In this document: one piece after another, positions 11,501-23,500 of the stretch
Layout of the letters: the number at the start of each line of letters is the position of its first letter
Numbering within the stretch: the stretch's first letter is position 1
Origin: Blastomussa wellsi
Lineage: Eukaryota; Cnidaria; Anthozoa; Scleractinia; Plerogyridae
Reading direction: 5' to 3'
Length of the DNA stretch: 64,000 bases
Assembly: GCA_947652115.1 (NCBI GenBank)
Contig: OX393563.1
Coordinates: forward strand, 30,503,571 to 30,567,570
Made by a program: the position numbers and the translations under genes
Notes under the pieces: model-generated
Told to the model about the DNA's origin: nothing
Databases searched by the model: none
The model's input: the letters and a program-made list of their open reading frames with translations, nothing else

Positions 11501-14500
11501 GTCGAGAAATTTTTGAAATACGTTTGATCACTCGTCAACAGAATCTTTGAAAATTTCACATTTGTGAAGTTTTCACTGAAAATTTCACATTTGTGAAGTT
11601 TTCACAGAAAATTTCACATTTGTGAAGAAAAATGTGAAGTTTGTGATGGGAAACCCCCCAATATTGTTCGAGAAAAAACGGGGAATCCCCCGACAAAGTA
11701 ATTCAGACATGAGGTCATCTGACCGGTTCATTTGAAAATAATTTTAAAAAGAAAGCGTGAAAAAATTTTTTGAAATATACGCGAAAATGTCAGCAGCCGA
11801 TGTTCTTGTCAAAAACCTCCCACCCGAAATTCGTGAGATGATATTGAAAGAATTAATTACAATCAAGATAAAAGAGAGATGGGATCTGGGTTTTTTTGAA
11901 GTTCATTGTGAAATGAGAATGCACCCATTTTGTGAAAAAAATCAACGCATCACAAAAGTTACGTCATGCGGGAAAGTTTGTAGTTTCAGGAAAATTGATT
12001 TGTGCAACCTGTGTTTAAAAAACGGAAAGAGGCATATTATCGGCCGCCCTGTCTTTCACTGAAATTTCACAATGTTTTTTTTTCGTCCGCTTCACGCATC
12101 GCTTCAACAACTTGTTGAGTTATCTGTCTGACATCGTTCTGCCAAACGGGAGCGGAAAATTCTTCCAGAATTACGAAAAGCATGTGAAATATCGTGATCA
12201 TTTTGAGTTATGCAGTCAACCTTTAATTATACCTAAAGATATTTTTTTTGTTTTTCCCTCAAACTTCAGTTCAAATTTGCAATGCTGGGCGCCGCGAGTT
12301 TTCTCATAAGCTGTTCTTGAAGCTCTTTTTTTATCTTTTCAACATCAGGCAGTTTACTTAAAGATGGTTTTTTTGTGAGCTTTGCTCGTACCTTTTCTTT
12401 TAACTCATTGTACTGTTCCAATTCAGAAAGAATAATCCGAAACTCAGAATCACTAATTCGATTATCAATTAAAGCCTTGGAAACCAGCTTGTCAACACTC
12501 GCACGTTTTGCAAGGCCAAGAGTAACAATCTCCTGGTGTTTAGTCATTTTTTTGTCAAGTTTTTTACCGGCAAGAATCAAACCGGAGGAAGCAACAGAGA
12601 ATAAACCACCAACAACACCAAGAGGGATGGCAACGGGTATTCCGACCCCTGTTAGAGCAGAAGTAAGGCCGGCACCCGAAAAAACAGCGCTGAGGCCACC
12701 AAGACCTCCAGAAAGCCAGTTGACGGCTGTTTTTGCGCGTTTAAATTTTTTTCGAACAAGTCTATATTTGTCAACCTCTTCAGCCAACTTTTTTTTGATT
12801 TCGTTTATCTCTCCAAGGCGAAAGGCCTCAGGCGTTTGTAAAACAGGATATAATCCGCTTTGTGGTGTCTCCGGAGGAGCACTGGGCAATACGTTTGATG
12901 AAGACATTGTCTATAAAATACAGCTTTTTTTTTTTAATTGTCTGAAATTCAAGAGGTAATCAATTTATCTCCAAAACGAAAGTGAGTGGCATCTCATTGA
13001 AATCGAAAAGTTCACCATTCTCATCTTTGACTGAAATAGTCAAACTGTTTACCTCTCGACTTTTCAAAGTGGCACGAACATGCTGTGGCTCTGACTGATA
13101 AAAAACTTTTTCCCAAGGTTCACCTTTTATATCAAAGTTGGCAAGAATGGTGGATGGTTTTCCATTGAACTGATTTTCTTGTTTGTCAATCAAGTCACAA
13201 TGGATTAAGTACGTTGAAGTGGTGTTAATTTTTTTAGAAAACAATAACGAAAAGTGTTTTGGTAATTTTCCTACAACGCCAAAGCCAAGAAGAGAGCTCA
13301 AATTTTTATCAATTTCAAATTGTTCCAATTGTGTGTTTAAGACAACCATTTGACCATAGGGTGTGTTGATTTCTGCTTTTAAGGTGTCACTGTCAGGCAA
13401 AAGACCATTTTCAATTTTACTTGCCAAATATTTCAAGGTGTAATTGCCCGGTAAAAAGGTGATGGTTTTGTTATTTGTTATCGATTTAAGTATGCCCACT
13501 CTTTTCAGGTTAAACCAAGAATTGTAAAGAGAACAGCTTAAAAGTCTGATATAGTTTGGTTGAAGGGGCTGGTGAAAATAAACTGTGTAGTCGTTTGAAG
13601 GAGCGATGATTGTGAGCACAACCATTTTGTATTAAATAAAAAAAAATTAAGTTTAAATAATCGCAATGCAAGGAGAGTACAGTGATGATTTTGCAAAATA
13701 TCTTAGCAGGGTGAGAAAAAAATCAAGACATGACACTTCAGAAAGCCAAGATGTGAAGAAAGCACCAGAAAGCAAACCTCCCAGCCAAGATGTGAAGAAA
13801 GCACCAGAAAGCAAATCTCACAGCCAAGAAGTGAAGGAAGTCGGCGGTTTTCCAATGCAGCTTACACCAAGGAAAGGAAAAACTTCTTTGCCTATCCCAG
13901 CAGAAGGCTTTCACGAAGCCGCGCCAAGTCTGAAAAAAATATTTAATAACAATGTTAAAATATATGTTACGCCTGACCAATATTTTACAACAAAATTCAG
14001 GGAAATATTCCAAAAAACAAAACTTACACACCATTCAGGGAAAGAGTCCAGGCAATGGCTTGCAGGTCCTGAAATGTCTTACTGGCCGCAGCAACTTAAC
14101 TTTGCTGTCTTCTGCGCAACAACAGCTTGCGGCGTTAGCCGAGAGATTTTTGGTAAAGACCATTCAGCTCTCGGTCTGCCACAATATGTGTACAATTTTT
14201 ATCTGTTCCACGTTTATTTTACAATCAGGAGAATATTGTTTCAGTTGGGAGGAATTCAAAGCATAAGCGCTTTGCCAGGAGACCCAACATTCAGCCAATA
14301 CAATAATAAATATGATGTGGCTTCATACAGAAGAATTTGCGCAGAGTTCGGTGTTAGTCCCTCAAGTGATTTTCGTTTTACAAGACCAGCAAATCACGGT
14401 CTTGGAGACGTTTACATTTATGTCACAAATGCCGGAGAAGATAAAATTTCAGCCAGTTACCCAGGAGGCCATTTTAAGTTTTCTGACGATGGGGGGTCTG

Positions 14501-17500
14501 GGAGCAAAGGTAACTTGATTTATTACATACAACCTGATGACTCTGCCAATGCACAAGCTGACTGGTTTTGCCCCAACGAATCAGAAGGTCTGACTCAGGC
14601 GGGTTTGTCAAGAATAAACCAATCGATAGAGGCTTTTGTTTACTGTATTCTGGGAACGCAGGTTAACGTGAGGTCAAGTATTATTGGATCTGGTGGCAGG
14701 GCAAAGGAGGCACAGAGTGAGTTTTTGGTCCTGGTTGAAGACGCAGTGAGGCAGCCCGACCTGGCAAAAAGCGTGCAGCGTTATCAGCTGGCTGTGGATG
14801 AGGCAAAAGTCAGACTCAATCTGGCTGTGTGCCCGGGGGCATGGCTGATGCCAGGTAACATGGTGATAAACACAGAAAGCGTTGTGGGCTACAACAACCA
14901 GCTCAAACAAGCGGTTCCAGGCATGAAATTAGGTATAAACAAGGATGTTAACACTAGCACAAAAAAAGCGGCCCTTCGCCTAATGGATGGCGGGAAATCA
15001 AAAATTAACCCACCGAACAGCCATCCTTCCAACCCAATTCACAAAGCAGCCAGAGCTGAAAGCAAAAAAGAACCAAAGCCTGCTATCAAAACTCCAGCAA
15101 CAAAAGAACCAGAGCCTGCTGTCAAAACTCCAGCAACAACAGAAGAGCCAGTGCCCACGGCCGGCTCGGGCAGTGAGTCTCATGATGTGAACAAAATAAT
15201 TGTGGTAGTCGGCGCGGTTGCATTGGCTGGTTTTGTATTTTGGTCATCCCGTTAACGCTGCTTTTTGGCATAGCTCTCAACCAAAAAGGCCACAACAGCC
15301 AAAATTAACATCCATGTGTGTTCTGCCAGAAAACCAATTACCTGGCCAGCAGCTGTGAAAAGAAAAGAAACAATCGAGCCGAGCAGTCCCGGAAGAAGGG
15401 AGGCTGTTTTTTTCGCAATAGCTTTTAACCCGTTTCCCAAAGCTTTGCCCATTGCCTTCAAAGAGTTGGTGAGGGCGCCAATGACAGCACCAATCGTGAC
15501 ACCTGCGGCAAGAAGGATTGAAGTCACTGTCACGCCGTACTTTTTGAAGATCTCTTTTACACGCTCACGAAGCGGCATGGCTCTTTCTCTTTCTTCAATT
15601 TGTGTTGCCAACCTGGCAAGCTCCTCTTGTCTATCTGCAATTCTCTCCCTGGCAGCCTCTCTTTCAGAAGGTGAAGCGTTCTTATCATTGATCATCGATC
15701 TGTCTTCTTCATTTTGACGTTCCAGTTCTGATTTTCGCTCTTTTTTTTCGTTAAGATCTTCTGTGTTAATTTTTTCTTGAAGTTTCTCTTCAGTTTCTTT
15801 TAATTCGGCATTTTTTTGTGTGAGCTTCCGAATATCTTCTTGCAATTTTTTGCCATCTTTTGCTGCTTTTCTAGTTTGATCAAGTTTCTTTGCTAATTCT
15901 TGATGGTCTTTTTCAAGGTCTTTTTTCTGTTGTTTCAGTTTTTCAATTTCTTCTATATCCAATGGCTTATTTGTATCTTCAAGAGCATCTTTCTGTTGTT
16001 CAATTTGTCTAATTTTGTTTCTCTTTTCTTCCATTTGTTGTTTTATTTTTTCAGATTCTTTTGCCATTGATTCTTTTTGTTTCAGTTCTTTTTGTTTTTC
16101 TTTCATCTGTTTTTCAAGTTCATAACTTTGTTTCTTCGTTTCTATTAAATTTTCATTATCAATTTCTAAAGCCTTTCGGCCAAGCACTTTTTTGATGTAG
16201 TCCGTTTTAAAGAAAGAACTTTGAAAATCTTCTCCATTATTAAGAAATACCTTTATCATACCACCATTTTTGCCAATAGCAACAATATCCATAAATTTAA
16301 TTCCTGGTTTTGTTTTTGCTTCTTCGGCAGTTGCAAGCCTTAATCCCAATTTAGTTATGTTTGCTTCTGGATATCTTTCTTTGATTAATTCTTTTGCACG
16401 TTCGATTTCCACATTTTGTACAATATTTATTAATTGTTTAGCTTCTTTATCTTTTCCCCCCTGAGTTAAAATTTCATAATAATTTTCAGCTTTATCTGAG
16501 GAATATAAATCTGTATGATCGTTTCTTAAAGCTTTCAGTCTTCTTTCAATCTCATCATCTGTTATATATCTTCCACTTGTTCCACCAAAAGATGTTTCTT
16601 CAGTATAAGATTTATCTGGCAGCCCGTTTTTCTCGTGAGACATTGTTTGCATCTCAATCTCTTGACCTTGAGGCCAAGGTGTGGATGGGTCGCCAGGGAT
16701 AAGAGGAGTTTTTTCATCGGTGGTTTCCTCTTTATCGTCATCATCGTGGTCAATATCATGGTCAAGATCAGGGTCATCGTATCCAAATTCTCCACTTTTA
16801 GCCATCGCGAAATTATATATTCAAATTATTTTTATTTAAATATAAATGTCCGGCGTTGTATAAACATGTCTGTGCAAGCAAACCTTCCTCCAACAAACCA
16901 AGAAAAAATTTTTGGCGGAATGAAAGCCGAGCGCACGGTCAAGCGCATCACTTTTAATCCCAGCGAAGCCAACCCCGGCGAGACGTTGTATGTTTACGTG
17001 CCCAAGCTGAATGAGAACGAGGTCCTCGTGCCAGGCTCGATCTCACTTCTCTTTAACATCGACCTGGCTGGAGGGCACGCCAACAACTTCCTCGTACAAA
17101 ACGTCTCCCGTGCTCTTGTCGACAGGCTGACTGTTAAGTACGCTGGAACCATACTGCAGGACACGGTGGGGTATGACATTTTCAAAATCTGGGAGGACCT
17201 TTTCCTCTCACAGGAGGAGCGGGACAACATGCTGCTCGAGGGTATTCAGTCCGAAGACCTCTGCAAGATCCGCTCAAATGCGGGGGATAAAAAAACCTCG
17301 GGTGTGGGCGCGGAAAACGCACTTAACACGGTTTTCGGAACAAAATATCGAATCCAACTGGACCACCAGATCCTGACCGACCACGGCGTTTTCTACCCCA
17401 AAGCTCTTTACCACGACCTCATGTTTGTGCTTACCCTTGCGCCGGCCTCGCAGGTTGTCAAAGGCTCTGACGTAACAAAACTGAAATACAAGCTGACAAA

Positions 17501-20500
17501 CATCCAGCTCGAGTACGAAATGATGAGGAGCAAGCCTCTGGCGGACGAAGCGCGAAGTGTTTACTCCTCAGGTAAGGAATTCCTTTACGATCATGTTGAG
17601 CGGCCATTTGTGCACACCTTCTCAAAAGGCACTGACACAAGGATAAACCTCAGAGTAAACTCGCAGAGAAGGTCCCTGAAAGGTCTTCTTCTCCTTTTCG
17701 TTGAGCCTTATGAAGCCGGCACCAGGGATTCAGAAAAGTACTTCAACCCAGACCTGACAAAAGTCACCGTTACGGTGAACGGCAAGCCCAACATGATTTA
17801 CAATAACGGCATCGAAGGAAAGGATATCTGGGGTGAAGTTTACCGCTTCTTTGGTAAGTCAAAAAACAAAACACCGAACATGAATCTGAAAAAGTTTTAC
17901 ACCGAAAACAAGTTCGGGCTTCTGATAGATCTTCGCTCAATGGAAAGTCAAAAAATTCACGGAAGCGGCACGCGGCTTGTAAACACACAAGATGGAGTCC
18001 AGCTTGAACTCGAGCGGAATGCCAAAAACTCAGGCAACGTGAACTGCCACGTCTTTGTTATCAGTGACTCGCAGATGAATATAATAGGGCAGCAATTAGA
18101 AGATGTGCAGTACTAATAAAATGGACACAGGCAACATACCGTTTAACGCTCTCGTAATTGGACCGACTAATTCAGGCAAAACAAAGTTTGTGGTGGATCA
18201 GCTCCGCGGCCCTTTCCGCGGCAAGTTTGACTACATTGCACTCATCTGCCCGACATTCAAACACAACATGACTTTTCATCGTTTCGCTGAGAAAGACCCG
18301 CGTTTTTATGTCGTGGTTTGCGTACAGCATGAAGTTGAAAAATTTTTGAAGTATGTTTACTTTTTTTTGGAGGGCACCAACGCGCTCATTATCCTCGATG
18401 ACTGCGCAGCCTCGAAAGATGTGAAAAAGCGCACAGGCGAGCTGGTCGAACTCGCATTCAGCGGCCGCCACGCAGGGATCAGCACGTGGGTGATAACCCA
18501 AAAGATGACCAGCATCACGGCCTCTTTCCGCGAAAACGCTGCGGCGCTTGTGCTTTTTTACACGCCCTCTTGGAAGACATTGAAAGCGATTTTTGATGAA
18601 TTCGCCGGCGAACTTTCTCAAGATGAATTCAAAGACCTCATTTCAAAATTGAAAGAAACACAGTTCTCCTGCCTTGTGTTCGCACTTCAGTACCCGTTCG
18701 GAATAAAATTCCACACACCTCACCCCTCACCCCAATTAAAAATTAAAAATGAATAAAAATTCACAAATATAAAATGGCGGACTTATCAAAACTCGATGAC
18801 TTGGACTTGTCGGGCTTGTACTTGCTTGAAGCTGAGGCAGCGAGCGCGCCCGCCGGCATTGTCCCCGCTGTTGTTTCAACGCAGCCTGATATCCCCGCGA
18901 TGCGCGAGCAGTTGGCCCGGCTTGTGTCAACAGGAAAATCAAAAGAAGCCATCGGGGAGCAGCTTTCACACGAGCAAGTGAAACGCCTCTCTGACAAAGA
19001 TGTCGAGAAATACACCAAACGCTACCAGGCTTATGTGGGCTCAAAAACAACGGACAGCTTGATCGACAGCATCATTTTTCTTACAACCAAAGCGGTCGGA
19101 ATGGCCGTCGACATCGACGACATCAATGCTCTGCAAAAAGATCTGAGAAACGACTGGATCATCAGCAATGAGCTCTCCAACCTGGCCGGCAGCGCCGCTT
19201 TGTCTTGCGGCCGTTTTCTCGCTCTGGCCAACGCAGTGTTGATCACAACAAAACACATTGATTTCAGCGGAGGCCCCTCCGGGGATCCAAAAGTTTGGGA
19301 CGGACAGCCTGTGTACATTGCCCCTGAGGTTGACACACCAACTAATGAATAATTACACAGAAGTTGCAAAGTAATATTCAGAATTGAATATTAATTTTGT
19401 TTTTATACAATGGCTGAAGAACAACCAACCGCACAAGCAAACCCAGTTGGGCAAGCACCAAACCCTCCGCAGACGAGCCAAGTTACTTCACAAACGCCGG
19501 CACCACAGACGAGCCAAGTAACTTCACAAACGCCGGTAACAAAGCCCAAAAATCCCAAGCGAGTGGCTGCTGGCAAAGATATTGCAAAAAGAACTCAGGA
19601 GGCCCGCGCAGCGCACAAACAAGCTTATGAAGAGAAAATGGCAAAACAATCTGCACCTGCAGTGGGGGTGGAAACCACAACAGAGCCCGCACCAAAGCCT
19701 GCTGCAGAAAACGGTCTCACCACAAACCAATTGATCGCAATCGCCGGAATTGGCGTCACGCTTCTCACAACTTATGTCAAGCGTGAAGACATCAAGGCCT
19801 TTTTCAAAAAGAACCAGGCAACTTCTGTGGAGCAAGCCCCACAACCAACCCACGTGGATGCGGAACCTTCACCACAGACTCCGAAACCGAAGCCGAAAAA
19901 ACGTGGAATTCGGTATATGGATGATTAATTTCATTTGAATTTTTGTTTCGTCATAATTCCACCCGCGCAATGGATGAAGATGTGCCCAAAAAAAAATTTC
20001 TTTTGAACTTTTATTTTTTTCTTTCATACCAAACATGTCTGACAACAAGCTCGTTAAAACCGTTCTGGATGCCGCAACTCTCGTTGGCCTCACTGTTGGC
20101 ATTGAGTGGGTTGCCAAAAAAGCGTTCAGGATAATTTTTACAGATGACCCTTCAGATTCTGTCGAAAACTTCGCAATGTTCACTGTAACAGAATTGAAAA
20201 ATTTTATAAATACAACAGAAATTATTGTGAAAAAATATGAAGAAGCAATCAAAACGATCCGGAGAGAATTGGAAGAAGCATTGAAAATGTTGAGAGAGGA
20301 AAACACGGAAGAGGAGACAGTAAAAAATAAAATAGAACAATTGAATGAATTGGAAAGGCTCAGGGATTATGAAATGGATGAGCTTGAATGTTCGAAAAAA
20401 CAATTGAAAGACAAGTTGAGATGTTTGTAATCAAAAAATGAAAGTTGCCAAAAAAAATTTCTTTTGAACTTTTATTTTTTTTCTTTCATACCAAACATGT

Positions 20501-23500
20501 CTGACAACAAGCTCGTTAAAACCGTTCTGGATGCCGCGACTCTCGTTGGCCTCACAGCAGGCATTGGGTGGGTTGCCAAAAAAGCGTTCAGGAGAAGTTT
20601 TACAGATGACCCTTCAGATTCTGTCGAAAACTTCGCAATGTTCACTGGTGTGATGGCAGGCAGCATCTGGCTCAAGAAGTACCTGGAGGACCAGAAAATC
20701 TTACCCGACAAACTTTGAGAAAATCATTTGAAAAATGCCGCCGATTTTATAATCATGGCAAGTATCGCAATTATGGTTGGCGGGGCTGTGTTGAACGCAG
20801 CGGCTTTCATCGGCGGCAATTATCTGGCGAAGGCTTTTGGAGGCAGTGACAAGGCCGCTCTTGAAGAAAAAGAGCGCCACGACCGGGCTCTCGAGGCGTA
20901 TCAAGCTGCGTACGCCAAATATTCGCGCGACCGCACCAAACTTCTCGACTGGATTGCAACAAACGAGCACATAAAAGCGGAAGCCAAGCAGAACTTCACC
21001 AACACTGACTACGCTTTCAAACTTTACAACCAGGCGCATCCTGAAGAGCAAATGGCTCCTCCCAAAGAGCCCAAATTTTCTGATTTTTATCAACCAAGCC
21101 AGCAGCAAAAAAATGGTGAACTCATGTTCGTCGGGGCCGGGGCTCTCGCTTTGGGCTACGCTGCTTTCCGGTTCTTTTAAACTTTTTTTTACCTCTTTTA
21201 TATTGATTTCTACTGTGTGTATGAGAAGAAGATCACCCCCAACGTTCGTGGGAGTGAAAGACTCGGAAAAACCAAAAATGGGCAAACCTTTCTGAAAGTC
21301 AAATGCGCCTCTTGCGGGAAAACCAAAACAAGATTCATCTCCTAACATTTAAACTTTTTTTCACCTCGTTTATATGGACACCAAACTCGCGAAGACATAC
21401 TACAGCCCTGGCGGTTATTGGAAAGGCATTGCCGCCATCAAAAAACTGGCCGCGGCTGCAAAAGTCCCGGAAGACACCGCAAAAAAGTGGTTGATCAAGC
21501 AAGCCCTCTGGCAGATATTCCTGCCGGCGCCGAAGCATATTCCTCGACCGAAATTCGACGTGTCCTTACCCAACAAGGTCCACCAGGCGGACCTTCTTTT
21601 TTTGCCTCACGATAAACTGCCTCGCGGTCGCAAAGTCTGGAAATACGCGCTGAACGTTGTCGACGTGGCCAGCCGTTTCAAAGAGTCCGAACCCTTGACC
21701 TCGAAAAATTCTGACGAGGTTGCTCAGGCTTTTCAGAAAATTTACAAGCGCGGCCCTTTGAAATGGCCTGAAATGTTGCAAGTTGACCCTGGGCGCGAAT
21801 TCATGGGCGCCGTGACGAAAGTCATGGAAAATCACAAAACTTTCATCCGGCGCGGGCGCGTCAACATTCACCGCGATCAGGCCATTGTTGAACGTTACAA
21901 CCGCACCCTTGCCGAACGCCTGTTCGGTCACCAGTATGCCGTGGAAATGCGGATGCCTGAGGGCCAGCGGTCCAGGGCATGGGTGAAAAGACTTCCTGAA
22001 GTTGTTTCGGCTTTGAACAACGAGGTGACCAGCCTCATCGGAAAGAAACCCGCTGTTGCAATCAAAGAGAAATCTGTTTATTCGAAACCTTCGACTGCTT
22101 ATCACAGACCTGTTGGGAAGGATGAAAAAATCCTGCCATATCTTGTTCAGGTTCGTCATCTTTACGAACCTGGTGAGCTTGAAGGGGGGAAAAAAAGAGC
22201 CACGGATCCGGTTTGGTCTTTGAAAGTTTTCACCATTGAAAAGGTTTTACAAAAACCGGATCAGCCCTTTCTGTACTATTTGCATGATGGACCCAAGCGC
22301 GGCTTTGTGCGTGAAGAGCTGCTGGTTATTCCTCCAAACACCGTTCTCCCGCCAGCCAGCGTGGACAGTTGAACAAACAAATGAAATTTGAAAATGGGCC
22401 GTGGACGCAAAGGTGTTCTCATTCAAGCTTCAACCATTGGGAAAAGAAGGACAAGAAGTGACGTTAACCAAAAATATTCTGATATTTTTGGCAGAAACAA
22501 CACCGTTAAAAATCCAGAAGAAATTTTTCTTGACCCTGGAGTTTTGAATTATTTGCGCAGTTTGCGCCCGAGCGAGATTGTTAAAACTGTTCTTCCAACC
22601 ACTCCCAGAGCGCTGTGATCACTTCCGTGTCCAACAGTTCTGCAAAGTCTTCTTCTGTGAGTGAGGTTTCACCCCACACCCCACAACACTCTTTTTTCCC
22701 ATATGCTTTTGTGTGGATCCCGTCTTCCGCAATCCAGCGTTTTGAATCAAACGCGCACAGTGAAATCTTGTTCACGTGCATGCCCCAGATTTCATGCCCT
22801 TCGCTCCGCAGAATGTTCATGCCGTGTCTCATCTGTTTCTTCTCGCCAAAAATCATTTCGCGGTAATGCTCGTGCTTGATTTTTTTCTTGACGACGCACT
22901 TTTTCACCCCCTTTGCCTTTTTTATATTTTTTTCGTCCCCTCGGAGGATGGAATACATTTTTGACCTGAGACAGATGACTTCGTCAATTGGCACCCCCGC
23001 GCATTCATCTTTCATTTTGCCCAGGACCTTTTTGTTGACGTTTGAGTGCAGCGGGTGCTCCTTCGGGTAATCACTCAAGTCATACAATGATTTGTTTCGT
23101 GCAACGTCTTTGTACACGTCTTCTGTTTCGATCTCGAGCAGAAGGCTGTCCGTGTCTGTGTACAAAAGTTCACATTTTGGTCCGTACTGCTTTTTCAGGT
23201 GGTTGTAGAAAAAGTCGTACATGAGGATCTTGCTGTTGTCCAGGATCGTCATGCCCGTGTACACCGGTTTGTTCAGCAGAATTTTTCCTTTGTGCATGTG
23301 TATGCCCGCCATATCATTTGTGAATTCTACAAACCTTGAGAACAGGGGGCTGGCAACCAGTTTTCTTATTTTGTTTTCTTCATCACCGCGCACGATTTTG
23401 ATGTCCGTGCGCTTCCGCAGGTTCTCCATCGTTTTCCCGAACACCGAGTTGTTCATCAGCTTGTAGAAGTTCTTTTCAAAGTCGCTTTTTGCTTCTTTTC

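Noticed and set aside
16635..16865. 77-codon N-terminal extension of the major capsid protein
   Set aside because: Overlaps the divergent coiled-coil gene and the shared promoter; the sequence has no capsid character. ATG 16866 preferred.
18774..19352. Possible capsid-maturation protease
   Set aside because: No plausible His/Asp/Cys catalytic arrangement; nearly no Cys.
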